From: Marisediminicola senii
GTDB taxonomy: Bacteria > Actinomycetota > Actinomycetes > Actinomycetales > Microbacteriaceae
Direction: 5' to 3'
NCBI RefSeq assembly: GCF_011057645.1
Contig: NZ_JAALGE010000001.1
Coordinates: 62,001 to 126,000, forward strand
Length of the DNA stretch: 64,000 nucleotides
A program made the translations under genes and the position numbers. Below, piece by piece: positions 32,799-44,742 of this stretch. The notes under the pieces are model-generated. The model saw only the letters and a list, made by a program, of their open reading frames with translations, was not told the origin of the DNA and searched no databases. Position 1 is the stretch's first letter, and each line of letters begins with the position of its first letter.

Positions 32799-33917
32799 GT
32801 GCCTGAGTTCTCGTTCGATGCCCTGCGGCGCTACCCCGATGTCGAAGCCGACAACCTGTTCGCCGTCGATGCGAGCGACCGGCTGATCCTCGATGAGGCA
32901 TCGGTGGATGTCGCGGCGGCTGGCACCGGCGAGGTCGTCGTCATCGGCGATCACTTCGGTGCGCTGACCCTCGGTGCTGCGGCGATCCACGGGGCCACGC
33001 AGCTGCGCGTCCACCAGGATCCGCTCTCAGGCGAACTCGCCCTCGCCCACAACGCCATCGCGTTCGGCCTCGACGACGTCTTCACGACGCATGAGCAGCT
33101 CGACGAGTCCCTGCTCGCTGGCGCGCGCGTCGTGCTGCTGCAGCTGCCGCGCAGCCTGACCGCGCTCGACGAGATCGCCGGCGCCATCGCCCGCTTCGCC
33201 GACCCCGACGTCGTCGTGATCGCGGGCGGCCGGCTCAAGCACATGTCGATCGCCATGAACGACATCCTCGGCCGGCACTTCGCCGACGTGCGCGCATCTC
33301 TCGGCCGCCAGAAGTCGCGCGTCATCCTCGCGCGCACGCCGCAGCCGGGCCCGCCCGCGTATCCCGTGCGCGAGTTCCACGACGAGCTCGGGCTCTGGAT
33401 CTGCGCCCACGGGGCGACCTTCGCCGGCACCAAGCTCGACATCGGCACGCGCTACCTGCTGAGCTTCCTGCGGGAGATGAAGCCGGATGCCGTGACCGCC
33501 GTCGACCTCGGAAGCGGGTCGGGCATCCTCGCCAGTGCGCTGGCCACCGCGCGCCCCGGGCTCGCGATACTCGCCACCGACGAGTCGGCCGCCGCCGTGG
33601 CATCCACCAGGGCGACCGCCGAGGCCAACGGCCTGGCGATCACGGTGGCGCGCGACGACGGGCTGTCGAACCAGCCGGATGCGTGCGCCGACCTCATCGT
33701 GCTGAACCCGCCGTTCCATGCCGGATCGGCCGTGCACCCGGGTGTCGCCCTGAAGCTGTTCGACGAGGCCGCCCGCGTGCTCAAGCCGGGCGGCGAGCTG
33801 TGGACCGTGTTCAACTCGCACCTGACCTACCGGCCCGCGCTGGTGCGCTCGGTCGGCGAGACCCGGCAGGCCGGCCGTAACGCGAAGTTCACCGTCACGG
33901 TGTCCACCAAGGCGTAG
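32799..33917 (+). CDS. RsmC/RlmG-type rRNA guanine-N2 methyltransferase
   Basis: A 372-residue protein with the twin-domain layout of RsmC/RlmG: a degenerate N-terminal methyltransferase-like half (about 1-190) and a catalytic C-terminal half with VDLGSGSGILASALA (motif I, about 233-247) and the N2-guanine signature LNPPFHAGS (about 302-310). FATDES-type acidic residues follow motif I. The expected role is methylation of a guanine in 16S or 23S rRNA. Which site cannot be told. The GTG is leaderless. Confidence 0.85.
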   Translation: MPEFSFDALRRYPDVEADNLFAVDASDRLILDEASVDVAAAGTGEVVVIGDHFGALTLGAAAIHGATQLRVHQDPLSGELALAHNAIAFGLDDVFTTHEQLDESLLAGARVVLLQLPRSLTALDEIAGAIARFADPDVVVIAGGRLKHMSIAMNDILGRHFADVRASLGRQKSRVILARTPQPGPPAYPVREFHDELGLWICAHGATFAGTKLDIGTRYLLSFLREMKPDAVTAVDLGSGSGILASALATARPGLAILATDESAAAVASTRATAEANGLAITVARDDGLSNQPDACADLIVLNPPFHAGSAVHPGVALKLFDEAARVLKPGGELWTVFNSHLTYRPALVRSVGETRQAGRNAKFTVTVSTKA

Positions 33918-33991
33918 CCACTCCGCCGTCGTGCGCGGTTTCGCTGCGGGCGATACCCGAACCCGCCTCATTGCCAGTAGCAGGGCGTAAA

Positions 33992-34012
33992 CTTGAGCCG
34001 CGAAGACTCAAG
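33992..34012. promoter_or_regulatory. HAIR operator of clpB
   Basis: CTTGAGC-N7-ACTCAAG has one mismatch to the HspR consensus CTTGAGT-N7-ACTCAAG. It lies 35 bp upstream of the clpB ATG. It is the best of the three HAIR sites in the window. Confidence 0.88.
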
Positions 34013-34046
34013 TCTGCTGACAGACTGGTGTGGCGAAAGGAACGCA

Positions 34047-36203
34047 ATGGCAAATTTGCAGGGTGCCCCCGGCACGCAGCAGGACCAGAAGAGCGCGCTC
34101 GAGCAGTACGGCGTCGACCTGACCGAGATCGCCAGGCAGGGCAGGCTCGACCCGGTCATCGGCCGGGACGCCGAGATCCGCCGCGTCAGCCAAGTGCTGA
34201 CCAGGCGCACCAAGAACAACCCCGTGCTCATCGGCGAGCCCGGCGTCGGCAAGACCGCGGTCGTCGAGGGACTCGCCCAGCGCATCGTCGCGGGTGACGT
34301 CGCCGACTCCCTCAAGAACAAGCGGCTCGTGAGCCTGGACCTTGCCGCCCTCGTCGCGGGAGCCAAGTACCGCGGCGAATTCGAGGAGCGCCTCAAGGCC
34401 GTGCTCGCGGAGATCAACGCCGCTGACGGGCAGATCATCACGTTCGTCGACGAGCTCCACACCCTGATGGGTGCCGGCGGCGGAGAAGGCTCGGTCGCGG
34501 CATCCAACATGCTCAAGCCCATGCTCGCCCGCGGCGAACTGCGCCTCATCGGCGCCACCACCCTCGACGAGTACCGGCAGTACATCGAGAAGGATGCCGC
34601 GCTCGAACGCCGCTTCCAGCAGGTGTTCGTCGGCGAACCGACGGTCGAAGACACCATCGCGATCCTCCGCGGGCTCAACCCGCGCTACGAGAGCCACCAC
34701 GAGGTCCCCATCTCCGACGCGGCGCTCGTTGCCGCAGCATCCCTCTCCAATCGCTACATCTCTGGTCGCCAGCTGCCGGACAAGGCGATCGACCTCATCG
34801 ACGAGGCCGCCAGCCGGCTACGAATGGAGATCGACTCGGCGCCCGTCGAGATCGACGAGCTGCGTCGCAGCGTCGACCGCCTGCGCATCGAGGAGCTCGC
34901 CCTCAAGCGCGAGAAGGATGACGCGTCGAAAGCACGCCTGCAGAAGCTGCAGGCCGACCTCGCCGTGCGCGCCGCCGACCTGAAGCAGCTCGAAGCCCGC
35001 TGGAACACCGAGAAGTCGGCGATCAATCGCATCGGAACCCTGAAGAAGCGCGCGGACGCCCTGCAGGTGCAGGCCGACCGCGCCCAGCGCGACGGCAACC
35101 TCGCCGAGGCCAGCCGCCTGCTCTACGGCGAGATCCCGGTGATCGAACGAGAACTCGCCGAAGCCGAGGCCTACGTGCCGGAGCACGAGCCCATGGTGGG
35201 AGAAGAGGTCACCGCCCTCGACATCGCCGCGGTCATCGCCGCCTGGACCGGTATTCCGATGGGCCGCCTGCTGCAGGGCGAGACCGAGAAACTGCTGCAC
35301 CTCGAGGCCGAGCTGGGCAAACGCCTGATCGGCCAGAAGGAGGCCGTGCGTGCGGTCGCCGACGCCGTCCGGCGCACCAGGGCGGGAATCTCCGACGCCG
35401 ACCGGCCCACCGGGTCGTTCCTCTTCCTCGGGCCGACCGGTGTCGGCAAGACCGAGCTCGCCAAGGCGCTCGCCGAATTCCTGTTCGACGACGAGAAGGC
35501 CATGATCCGCATCGACATGAGCGAGTACGGCGAGAAGCACTCCGTCTCGCGGCTGCTCGGTGCCCCTCCGGGGTACGTCGGCTACGAGCAGGGCGGGCAG
35601 CTGACCGAGGCTGTGCGTCGCCGGCCGTATTCGGTCGTGCTGATGGACGAGGTGGAGAAGGCGCACCCCGAGGTCTTCGACGTGCTGCTTCAGGTGCTCG
35701 ACGACGGCAGGCTGACCGACGGCCAGGGCCGAACCGTGGACTTTCGCAACACCATCCTGATCCTCACCTCCAACCTCGGCAGCCAGTTCCTCGTCGATCC
35801 GTCGCTGACCGTCGAGCAGAAGAACGAGGCGGTCGGCGCGCTGGTTCGCCAGGCGTTCAAGCCCGAGTTCGTGAACCGGCTCGACGACATCGTCATCTTC
35901 TCGGCCCTCACCATGGAGGACCTCGGGCAGATCGTCGAGCTCTACATCGACCGCCTCTCGCGCCGGCTGGCGGAACGCCGGCTCGAACTCGCGGTCACGC
36001 CAGACGCGCGGGCCTGGCTCGCCGAACGCGGGTACGACCCCATCTACGGTGCGCGCCCGCTGCGCCGCCTGATGCAGCGCGAGATCGACGACCGTCTCGC
36101 CACCTCGCTGCTGTCGGGGGACATCCTCGACGGCGACACCGTGCTGGTCTCGCTCGATGGGGACGGCCTGGCGGTCTCGAAGGCAGAGACCGCAGACGTC
36201 TGA
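34047..36203 (+). CDS. clpB: Disaggregase ClpB lacking the N-terminal domain
   Basis: A 718-residue Hsp100 ATPase that works with DnaK to dissolve aggregates. NBD1 has Walker [10 protein letters not shown] (about 61-69). The coiled-coil middle domain runs about 270-385 ([19 protein letters not shown]), and NBD2 has GPTGVGKTE (about 462-470). Full ClpB is about 860 residues: the roughly 140-residue Clp_N domain is missing. The ATG has GAAAGGAA before it and a HAIR site upstream, and the space back to rsmC is only 130 bp, so this is the native start and not a truncation artefact. The middle domain supports ClpB over ClpC or ClpA. Confidence 0.93.
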   Translation: MANLQGAPGTQQDQKSALEQYGVDLTEIARQGRLDPVIGRDAEIRRVSQVLTRRTKNNPVLIGEPGVGKTAVVEGLAQRIVAGDVADSLKNKRLVSLDLAALVAGAKYRGEFEERLKAVLAEINAADGQIITFVDELHTLMGAGGGEGSVAASNMLKPMLARGELRLIGATTLDEYRQYIEKDAALERRFQQVFVGEPTVEDTIAILRGLNPRYESHHEVPISDAALVAAASLSNRYISGRQLPDKAIDLIDEAASRLRMEIDSAPVEIDELRRSVDRLRIEELALKREKDDASKARLQKLQADLAVRAADLKQLEARWNTEKSAINRIGTLKKRADALQVQADRAQRDGNLAEASRLLYGEIPVIERELAEAEAYVPEHEPMVGEEVTALDIAAVIAAWTGIPMGRLLQGETEKLLHLEAELGKRLIGQKEAVRAVADAVRRTRAGISDADRPTGSFLFLGPTGVGKTELAKALAEFLFDDEKAMIRIDMSEYGEKHSVSRLLGAPPGYVGYEQGGQLTEAVRRRPYSVVLMDEVEKAHPEVFDVLLQVLDDGRLTDGQGRTVDFRNTILILTSNLGSQFLVDPSLTVEQKNEAVGALVRQAFKPEFVNRLDDIVIFSALTMEDLGQIVELYIDRLSRRLAERRLELAVTPDARAWLAERGYDPIYGARPLRRLMQREIDDRLATSLLSGDILDGDTVLVSLDGDGLAVSKAETADV

Positions 36204-36421
36204 TCGACGCGCGGGGGAGAGCGCGCCGAGGAGAGCGCGCGGGAGGGCACCGGGAGGGCGCTTGGCCGTGCGTCGCGGAGCGCCTCGGGGAGCCCGGAGA
36301 GCGGCGCGGCGCCCGGCCTGCAACTCGTGTCGCGCCGCGAGTATGCATGCGCGCGTATAAGGGCATAAGGTCGTACCGGCCCACTGGCGCCGCCGCCCGA
36401 CGACATCGAGAGAAGACCGCC

Positions 36422-37204
36422 ATGGCTGAGAGTACGACCGGCACCGCAACCCCGTCCGGCGGGCTGTTCACGGGCATGACGGCCGTGCTCTTCGACCTCG
36501 ACGGTGTGCTCACCCCGACCGCCGACGTGCACATGGCGGCCTGGTCGCGGTTGTTCACCCCGTTCCTCGAGGCGCGCGGTATCACCCCGGGGTATTCGGA
36601 CGCGGATTACTTCGAGTACATCGACGGAAAGCAGCGCTACGACGGCGTTCGCTCGCTGCTCGACTCCCGCGGCATCCACCTCGACGAGGGCACCCCGACC
36701 GACGATGCGGCGCTCGATACGGTCGCAGGCCTCGGCAACCGCAAGAACGTGACCTTCACCGAGGTGCTCACCCAGGCCGGCGTTCAGGCATATCCCGGGT
36801 CCGTGCGCTTTCTCGATGCGGTGACGGATGCCGCACTCGAGGTCGCGGTGGTGTCGAGCAGCCGCAACGCCGTGGTCGTGCTCACGGCAGCCGGTCTCGT
36901 CGACAGGTTCGAGGTGATCGTCGACGGACTCGTCGCCTCCGCCGAATCGATCGCGGGCAAGCCCGCCCCCGACACCTACCTGCGCGCCGCCGAGCTGCTC
37001 GGCCGCACCGCCGCGGAATGCGTGGTCGTCGAAGACGCGCACTCCGGCGTGCAGGCCGGCCGCGCTGGCAACTTCGGCCTGGTGATCGGCGTCGACCGCG
37101 GCGTCGGCGCCCAGGGCCTCCTCGACTCCGGGGCCGACCTCGTCGTCGCCGACCTGGCCGACCTCCTCCCCCTCGACGGAATCGAAACGGCGGCAACCGC
37201 ATGA
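36422..37204 (+). CDS. Beta-phosphoglucomutase-like HAD hydrolase
   Basis: A 260-residue HAD-superfamily enzyme. Motif I is AVLFDLDGVLTPTADVH (nucleophile Asp about 25), motif II VVSSSRNAVV, motif III GKPAPDTYLRAAELLG, motif IV VVEDAHSGVQAG. The downstream coupled GH65 phosphorylase yields beta-glucose 1-phosphate, and a beta-phosphoglucomutase converts that to glucose 6-phosphate, so the pairing supports the call. ATG 36422 was chosen near the family start. The stop overlaps the next start (ATGA). Confidence 0.88.
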   Translation: MAESTTGTATPSGGLFTGMTAVLFDLDGVLTPTADVHMAAWSRLFTPFLEARGITPGYSDADYFEYIDGKQRYDGVRSLLDSRGIHLDEGTPTDDAALDTVAGLGNRKNVTFTEVLTQAGVQAYPGSVRFLDAVTDAALEVAVVSSSRNAVVVLTAAGLVDRFEVIVDGLVASAESIAGKPAPDTYLRAAELLGRTAAECVVVEDAHSGVQAGRAGNFGLVIGVDRGVGAQGLLDSGADLVVADLADLLPLDGIETAATA

Positions 37205-39711
37205 CCGACATGACCAACCCCCTCGACCGCCAGCGGTACCCCGTCGACGAGTGGGCGCTCGTCGAGACCGAGTTCAGCCCGGCCGACATGGGCCGCACCG
37301 AGACCCTGTTCGCCGTCGGCAACGGGTACTTCGGCATGCGCGGCAATGTGACCGAGGGTCGCGAAGGCCACACCCATGGCACCTTCATCAACGGGCTCCA
37401 CGAGACCTGGCCGATCCGCCACGCCGAGGAGGCCTACGGCTTCGCCCGCGTCGGCCAGACCATCGTCAACGCCCCCGATGCCAAGATCATGCGCGTCTAC
37501 GTCGACGACGAGCCGTTCCTCATCTCCGAAGCCGAAGTGCTCGACTACAGCCGTCGACTCGACTTTCGCACCGGCGTGCTCTCCCGCGACCTGGTCTGGC
37601 GCACCCCGTCGGGCAAGCGCGTGCTCATCCAGGCCAGCCGCATGGTGTCGTTCAGCGACCGCCACCTGGCCGTGATCCAGTACGACGTCACGCTGCTCGA
37701 TGCCGATGCATCCGTCGTCGTCTCGAGCCAGATCCTCAACCGGCAGGACGGCACCGACGAATACGACAGGGCCAAGTCGACCACCGCCCCCGAGCAGTTC
37801 GACCCGCGCAAGGCGGAGTCGCTCACCGAGCGCGTGCTGCAGCCGCGGTTCAAGCGCGCCGACGGCGGCCGCTACATGCTCGGGTACCGCACGACGAACT
37901 CGAACATGACGCTGGTCTGCGGTGCCGACCACTCCATCGAGACGGAGAACGCCTGGGAGGAGTCCTCGCATATCGCCGACGACCTCGCCAAGCACGTCTA
38001 CCGCATCAAGGCGAAGGCCAACAAGCCCATCCGCATCACCAAGATGGTGAGCTACCACAGCTCGCGCGGCGTGCCGACGCGCGAACTCGCCGACCGCTGC
38101 GACCGCACCCTCGACCGCGCTCGTGCCGAGGGCGCCGAGACCGCCGTCGCCCGCCAGCGCTCCTGGCTCGACGACTACTGGCAGCGCACCGACGTGGAGC
38201 TGCACGGCCAGCCGGAACTGCAGCAGGCCATGCGCTGGAACCTGTTCCAGCTGGCGCAGGCATCGGCACGCGCCGACGGCCAGGGCGTGGCGGCCAAGGG
38301 CGTCAGCGGCACCGGGTACGGCGGACACTACTTCTGGGACACCGAGATCTACGTTCTGCCGGTGCTCAGCTACACCTCGCCCATCGCGGCACGTAACGCC
38401 CTGCGCTTTAGGCAGTCCATCCTCGGCGAGTCGCGCACGCGCGCCAAGGAGCTCAACCAGCACGGCGCGCTGTTCCCGTGGCGCACCATCAGCGGGCAGG
38501 AGTCCTCCGCGTACTACGCGGCGGGCACCGCGCAGTACCACATCGACGCCGACATCTCGTATGCGCTCAGCCAGTACCTGCTCGCCACCGGCGACCGCGA
38601 CTTCCTCGCGCGCGGGGCGATCGACATCCTGGTCGAGACCGCGCGCATGTGGGCCGACCTCGGCTTCTGGCGCACCAACGGCGACAGTGCGTTCCACATC
38701 CACGGCGTTACAGGGCCCGACGAGTACACGACCGTCGTGAACGACAACCTCTACACGAACGTGATGGCCCGCTCGAACCTCGGCGCGGCAGCGCACGCGG
38801 TGCGCACCCTGCGCCGTGACGACCCGGTCGCGCACTCGCGCATGGCCAAGCGGCTCGCGCTCCACGACGGCGAGGTCGACGAGTGGCTGCGCGCCGCCGA
38901 GCGAATGTACATCCCGTTCGACAAGACGGTGGGCATCCACCCGCAGGACGCGCAGTTCCTCGAGAAGGAGGTGTGGGACCTCCCCAACACCCCGCCGGAC
39001 AAGCGCCCGCTGCTGCTGCACTACCACCCCCTGGTGATCTACCGCTTCCAGGTGCTCAAGCAGGCCGATGTCGTGCTCGCGCTGTTCCTGCAGGGAGACC
39101 TGTTCACCGACGAGCAGAAGCTCGCCGACTTCGACTACTACGACCCGCTGACGACCGGCGATTCGACGCTCTCCGCCGTCGTGCAGTCGATCATCGCGGC
39201 CGAGGTGGGCTACCAGGAACTCGCCATGAAGTACTTCATGGCCGGGCTCTTCGTCGACCTCGCCGACCTGCACCACAACACCTCCGACGGCGTGCACGTC
39301 GCGTCGACCGGTGGAATGTGGAGCGCGCTGGTCTTCGGATTCGGCGGGTTGCGCGACCACAACGGCAACCTCACCCTCGACCCGCGCCTGCCCGCGGACT
39401 GGGACGGCATCACGTTCCGGCTCACGGTCAAGGGATCGCGCATGCGCGTCGACCTCGTGCAGGAGAGCGTGACCCTGACGATCGAGGAGGGAACCGAGGT
39501 GAGCATTGCGGTGCGCGGCGTGCACCACACCGTCGAGGCGGGCTCTCCCGTCGTGGTGTCGCTCGCACACCAGGGGCCGCGGCTCAAGGGCACCCCGAGC
39601 TCGAAGCGCATCGAGGGCGAGCGCCGCGCAGACGGCAGCGTCATTACCGCGACAGTGCCGATCAGCTGGCCGATCGGCGACGACCTGCCGGAGCTCACCG
39701 CGGTCGACTGA
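37201..39711 (+). CDS. Glycoside hydrolase family 65 disaccharide phosphorylase
   Basis: An 836-residue cytosolic enzyme of the maltose/trehalose/kojibiose phosphorylase family. The N-terminal beta domain holds FAVGNGYFGMRGNVTEG. The (alpha/alpha)6 barrel has GYGGHYFWDTEIYVLPVL, and the catalytic acid is Glu508 in GVTGPDEYT. HYHPLVIYRFQVLKQADVVL and HHNTSDGVHVAS follow. Phosphorolysis of an alpha-linked disaccharide gives glucose and beta-glucose 1-phosphate. It is coupled to the phosphoglucomutase. Maltose or trehalose is likely, but the exact disaccharide is open. A strong terminator follows. Confidence 0.92.
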   Translation: MTDMTNPLDRQRYPVDEWALVETEFSPADMGRTETLFAVGNGYFGMRGNVTEGREGHTHGTFINGLHETWPIRHAEEAYGFARVGQTIVNAPDAKIMRVYVDDEPFLISEAEVLDYSRRLDFRTGVLSRDLVWRTPSGKRVLIQASRMVSFSDRHLAVIQYDVTLLDADASVVVSSQILNRQDGTDEYDRAKSTTAPEQFDPRKAESLTERVLQPRFKRADGGRYMLGYRTTNSNMTLVCGADHSIETENAWEESSHIADDLAKHVYRIKAKANKPIRITKMVSYHSSRGVPTRELADRCDRTLDRARAEGAETAVARQRSWLDDYWQRTDVELHGQPELQQAMRWNLFQLAQASARADGQGVAAKGVSGTGYGGHYFWDTEIYVLPVLSYTSPIAARNALRFRQSILGESRTRAKELNQHGALFPWRTISGQESSAYYAAGTAQYHIDADISYALSQYLLATGDRDFLARGAIDILVETARMWADLGFWRTNGDSAFHIHGVTGPDEYTTVVNDNLYTNVMARSNLGAAAHAVRTLRRDDPVAHSRMAKRLALHDGEVDEWLRAAERMYIPFDKTVGIHPQDAQFLEKEVWDLPNTPPDKRPLLLHYHPLVIYRFQVLKQADVVLALFLQGDLFTDEQKLADFDYYDPLTTGDSTLSAVVQSIIAAEVGYQELAMKYFMAGLFVDLADLHHNTSDGVHVASTGGMWSALVFGFGGLRDHNGNLTLDPRLPADWDGITFRLTVKGSRMRVDLVQESVTLTIEEGTEVSIAVRGVHHTVEAGSPVVVSLAHQGPRLKGTPSSKRIEGERRADGSVITATVPISWPIGDDLPELTAVD

Positions 39712-39738
39712 CGCGCGGGAGCACCCGCCAGCAGACCC

Positions 39739-39770
39739 GGAAGGGGCCCGTTCGAGAACGGGCCCCTTCC
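39739..39770. terminator. Bidirectional terminator between GH65 and pgi
   Basis: A perfect 15-bp stem (GGAAGGGGCCCGTTC and its complement) with a two-base GA loop lies between two convergent genes. There is no long T run, as is usual in this group. Confidence 0.8.
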
Positions 39771-39809
39771 GCGTGCCGGCGAGCGCGTGGCGCTCGTGCT
39801 GGCTGCTGC

Positions 39810-41453
<1,644 letters not shown>

Positions 41454-41511
41454 GTCGTGCCTTTCGGGTTGCGTGGTCGTGGATAACGCTAGTTGCGGGC
41501 GGGGCGGCGGG

Positions 41512-42588
41512 CTACCCGGGTGAGGGCGCCACCGGACCGTGCTGGTCGAGCGCGGCCCGGATGGCTGCGACGAACGCGTCGACGTCGCTCTCGGTGGTGT
41601 CGAACGCGCACATCCAGCGCACCTCGCCGCGCGCGGCATCCCAGTCGTAGAAGCGGAACGACTCGCGCACCCGGTCGGCGACACCCGCCGGCAGGATCGC
41701 GAACACCGCGTTCGCCTGGGTGGGCTGGGTCACCGTGATACCGGGCAGCGTATCGATCGCGGTGCGCAGGCGCTCGGCCATCGCGTTCGCGTGCTGCGCC
41801 GACCGCAGCCACAGGTCTCCCTCGAGCAGCGCGAGCAGCTGGGCAGACGCGAACCGCATCTTCGACGACAGCTGCATGTCCATCTTGCGCAGAAAGCGCA
41901 GGCCAGTGGATGCCTCTGGGCTGAGCACCACGACGGCCTCGCCATACATCAGGCCGTTCTTGGTGCCTCCGAAGCTCACCAGGTCGACGCCGGCGTCGGT
42001 CGTGAACGCGCGAAGCGGCACACCGAGGCTCGCCGCCGCATTCGCGAGGCGCGCGCCGTCCATGTGCACGGTCATGCCGCGGGCGTGCGCGTGCTCGGTG
42101 ATCGCGCGCACCTCGTCCGGCGTGTAGACGGTGCCGAGCTCGGTCGACTGGGTGATGCTCACGGCGAGCGGCTGCGCGCGGTGCTCGTCGCCCCACCCCC
42201 ACGCCTGGGTGTCGATCGCGGCCGGGGTGAGCTTGCCGTCGGGGGCGGCGACGGTGAGCAGCTTGAGGCCGGCGATGCGCTCGGGTGCTGCGTTCTCGTC
42301 GCGGTCGATGTGCGCGTGCTCCGAGCAGACCACGGCGCCCCAGCGGGGCAGCATCGACTGCAGGCTGAGCACGTTGGCCCCGGTGCCGTTGAACACCGGG
42401 AACGCCTCGGCGCGCTCGCCGAAGTGCTGCCTCATGACCTCCTGCAACCGCGCGGTGTAGGCGTCTTCGCCGTACGACACCTGGTGTCCACCGTTCGCGT
42501 CTGCGATGGCCTGCAGCACCTCGGGGTGGATGCCGGCGTAGTTGTCGGAGGCGAAACTGCGGCTGGTTGGGTCGTGCAGCTGTGTCAT
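41512..42588 (-). CDS. L-threonine aldolase-like PLP enzyme
   Basis: A 358-residue fold-type I PLP enzyme of the beta-eliminating lyase/threonine aldolase group, cleaving threonine or allo-threonine to glycine and acetaldehyde. [18 protein letters not shown] starts the family pattern. [15 protein letters not shown] precedes [18 protein letters not shown] with the PLP lysine (about Lys211). It stands alone between pgi and an ABC exporter. Substrate stereochemistry cannot be read. Confidence 0.9.
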   Translation of the reverse strand: MTQLHDPTSRSFASDNYAGIHPEVLQAIADANGGHQVSYGEDAYTARLQEVMRQHFGERAEAFPVFNGTGANVLSLQSMLPRWGAVVCSEHAHIDRDENAAPERIAGLKLLTVAAPDGKLTPAAIDTQAWGWGDEHRAQPLAVSITQSTELGTVYTPDEVRAITEHAHARGMTVHMDGARLANAAASLGVPLRAFTTDAGVDLVSFGGTKNGLMYGEAVVVLSPEASTGLRFLRKMDMQLSSKMRFASAQLLALLEGDLWLRSAQHANAMAERLRTAIDTLPGITVTQPTQANAVFAILPAGVADRVRESFRFYDWDAARGEVRWMCAFDTTESDVDAFVAAIRAALDQHGPVAPSPG

Positions 42589-42622
42589 CCATCCAGTCTT
42601 GCTCAGTTTCGAGGTGCGGCCG

Positions 42623-43798
42623 TCAGCCGGCGATGGCGTCTCGCAGCCTGACCCTGCTGCCGGTGCGCAGCAGCGCGTTCGAGTAGATGCGCGCGCCGAG
42701 CGCGATCGCGCCCGCGGTGGTGAGGATGAGGATGGCGAGCGACAGGAGCGGTTCCCACCATTCGGCTGTGCCGAGGAACAGGCGCATGGGCATGCCGACC
42801 GGGGCGGAGAACGGCACGTACGACATGACCGCCAGCACCAGGGCGTTGTCGTTGAACAGAATGACGCCGAGGTACGGGATCATCACGAGCGTCATCACCG
42901 GCGAGATGACCGTACCCACGTCTTCGACGCGCGAGACGAGTGACCCGCTGGCCGCGAACAGGGCGGCCAGGAGCACGAACCCGAACACGAAGAACAGCAC
43001 GAACCAGCCCACCGCCGGGCCGACCTGGCCGAGCAGCGACTGCTGCCCGGTGACCAGCAGCCCGATGGACGCGACGGTGGTGATGAGGATGATCTGCCCG
43101 AACGCGAGCAGCGAGTTGCCGATCACCTTGCCGGCGAGCAGTAACCGCGCCGAGATGGTGGCGAGCAGGATCTCGACGATGCGGGTCTGCTTCTCCTCGA
43201 CGACGCTCTGCGCGATCGTCGTGCCGAAGGTGATCGACGACGCGAAGAACACCAGCCCGAAGCCGAGGGCCACCAGGTAGACCAGGAACGGATCCTGGCT
43301 GCCCGGGTCGAGGATGCGCACGTCGGGCTGCGTGCTCAGCGATGCGATGACGGCGGTCGGCGCCTGGTCGAGCCCGACGACGGTGAACCCGAGGTCGGAT
43401 TCGGTGGAGCCGGAGAGCACGGCGGCCTCGACCTCTCCGTCGCGCAGCAGCTGCTCTGCCTCGGCGACCGTCTGCACGAGTACGGTCTCGTAGCTCATGA
43501 CGGTGGGCAGCGCGTTGACCACCGATCGCTGCACGGCGACTTTGGGCAGGTCGGCCGTGGCGGTGAGCACCCCGCCGATGATGATCGAGGCGAGCACGGT
43601 CAGCATCAGGATCGCGCTCGAGACGAGAAAGCTCCTGCTGCGCAGCCGCGTGGTGATCTCGCGCCCGGCGACGAGGCGCACGGCCCGCGTCGCAGCGATC
43701 GGGCGGGCGCCCGAGGGGGAAGTGGGAACCGGGCGGGCCACGGGCTCTCGTGCCGGCTGGGGTGCCGACTCTGGCGCCGGGCGTGGTGGCCTGCTCAC
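42623..43798 (-). CDS. ABC-2 exporter permease, NatB type
   Basis: A 391-residue permease with one N-terminal helix (about 53-75), an extracellular domain (80-180), and a C-terminal cluster of five or six helices. The family loop SVVEEKQTRIVEILLATISA is at about 192-211, as in NatB and related Na+ or toxin exporters. I chose GTG 43798, which overlaps the ATPase stop (GTGA). The first 45 residues are Pro/Ala/Arg-rich. The substrate is unknown. Confidence 0.88.
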   Translation of the reverse strand: MSRPPRPAPESAPQPAREPVARPVPTSPSGARPIAATRAVRLVAGREITTRLRSRSFLVSSAILMLTVLASIIIGGVLTATADLPKVAVQRSVVNALPTVMSYETVLVQTVAEAEQLLRDGEVEAAVLSGSTESDLGFTVVGLDQAPTAVIASLSTQPDVRILDPGSQDPFLVYLVALGFGLVFFASSITFGTTIAQSVVEEKQTRIVEILLATISARLLLAGKVIGNSLLAFGQIILITTVASIGLLVTGQQSLLGQVGPAVGWFVLFFVFGFVLLAALFAASGSLVSRVEDVGTVISPVMTLVMIPYLGVILFNDNALVLAVMSYVPFSAPVGMPMRLFLGTAEWWEPLLSLAILILTTAGAIALGARIYSNALLRTGSRVRLRDAIAG

Positions 43799-44679
43799 TG
43801 GATGACCTCCCGAAAGATCTGGGCGAGCGACGGTTGCTGCCGCTGGAACCCGTGCACGGCGCCGAGGCCCGCGGCGTGGTGCAGCACGGCCTGGCCGGTC
43901 GCCTCGCTGTCGACGTCGAACACCGCGCGGGTGCCGTCGATGTCGACCGCGGTCACCCCGGCGACGTCGCGCACCCACGACACGTCGCCGGCGACGGTGA
44001 GCTCGTAGCGGTGGCCGCCCCGCTCGGCCCGCAGCTGCTCGCGCGAGCCGCGCGCGCGGATGGTGCCATCGGCGATCACCACCAGGTCGTCGCAGAGCCG
44101 CTCGACGATGTCGAGCTGGTGCGAGGAGAACAGTACGGGCGCCCCGGCGGCCGCGCGCGCCGACAGCACGCCGAGCACGGTCTCGACGGCGACCGGGTCG
44201 AGGCCGGAGAACGGCTCGTCGAGAACGAGCACGTCGGGGGAGTGCACGAGGGCCGCGGCGATCTGCGCCCGCTGCTGGTTGCCGAGCGAGAGCGACTCGA
44301 CGGTGTCGTTCGCGCGCTGCTCGAGGCCGAGCTGCCCCAGCAGCTCCGCCGTGTTCGCCTTCGCCTCGCGCGGGCCGAGGCCGTGCAGCAGGGCGAGGTA
44401 GACGAGCTGCTCGGCCACCCGCATCTTCGGGTAGAGCCCGCGCTCCTCCGGCATGTACCCAAAGCGCGTGCGGTCAGCTGCGGTGACGGGCGCCCCGTCG
44501 ATCGTGACCGTGCCGGCATCGGGAGTCAGGACCCCCAGGATGACCCGCATCGCCGTGGTCTTGCCCGCCCCGTTGGCCCCGACGAATCCCGTCATCCGGC
44601 CGTTGCCGACGGTGAACGACACGTCGCTGAGCACGGCGCGGTCGCCGAACGAGCGCGAGATGGAGTGGAGCTCGAGCAC
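43795..44679 (-). CDS. ABC exporter ATPase, NatA type
   Basis: A 294-residue ATP-binding protein. Walker A is GANGAGKTT (about 34-42). MPEERGLYPKM marks the NatA-like Q-loop region, the signature is SLSLGNQQRAQIAAAL (a variant of LSGGQ), Walker B is VLVLDEPFSGLD, and the switch is SSHQ. The GTG start follows AGGAGG. Coupled to the permease. Confidence 0.93.
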   Translation of the reverse strand: MLELHSISRSFGDRAVLSDVSFTVGNGRMTGFVGANGAGKTTAMRVILGVLTPDAGTVTIDGAPVTAADRTRFGYMPEERGLYPKMRVAEQLVYLALLHGLGPREAKANTAELLGQLGLEQRANDTVESLSLGNQQRAQIAAALVHSPDVLVLDEPFSGLDPVAVETVLGVLSARAAAGAPVLFSSHQLDIVERLCDDLVVIADGTIRARGSREQLRAERGGHRYELTVAGDVSWVRDVAGVTAVDIDGTRAVFDVDSEATGQAVLHHAAGLGAVHGFQRQQPSLAQIFREVIQ

Positions 44680-44742
44680 CGGTTCCTCCTGGAATTCGGT
44701 CGGTGAGGATCCCAGTGTGCCCCGCTGGCCTGTGGCCGCGGA

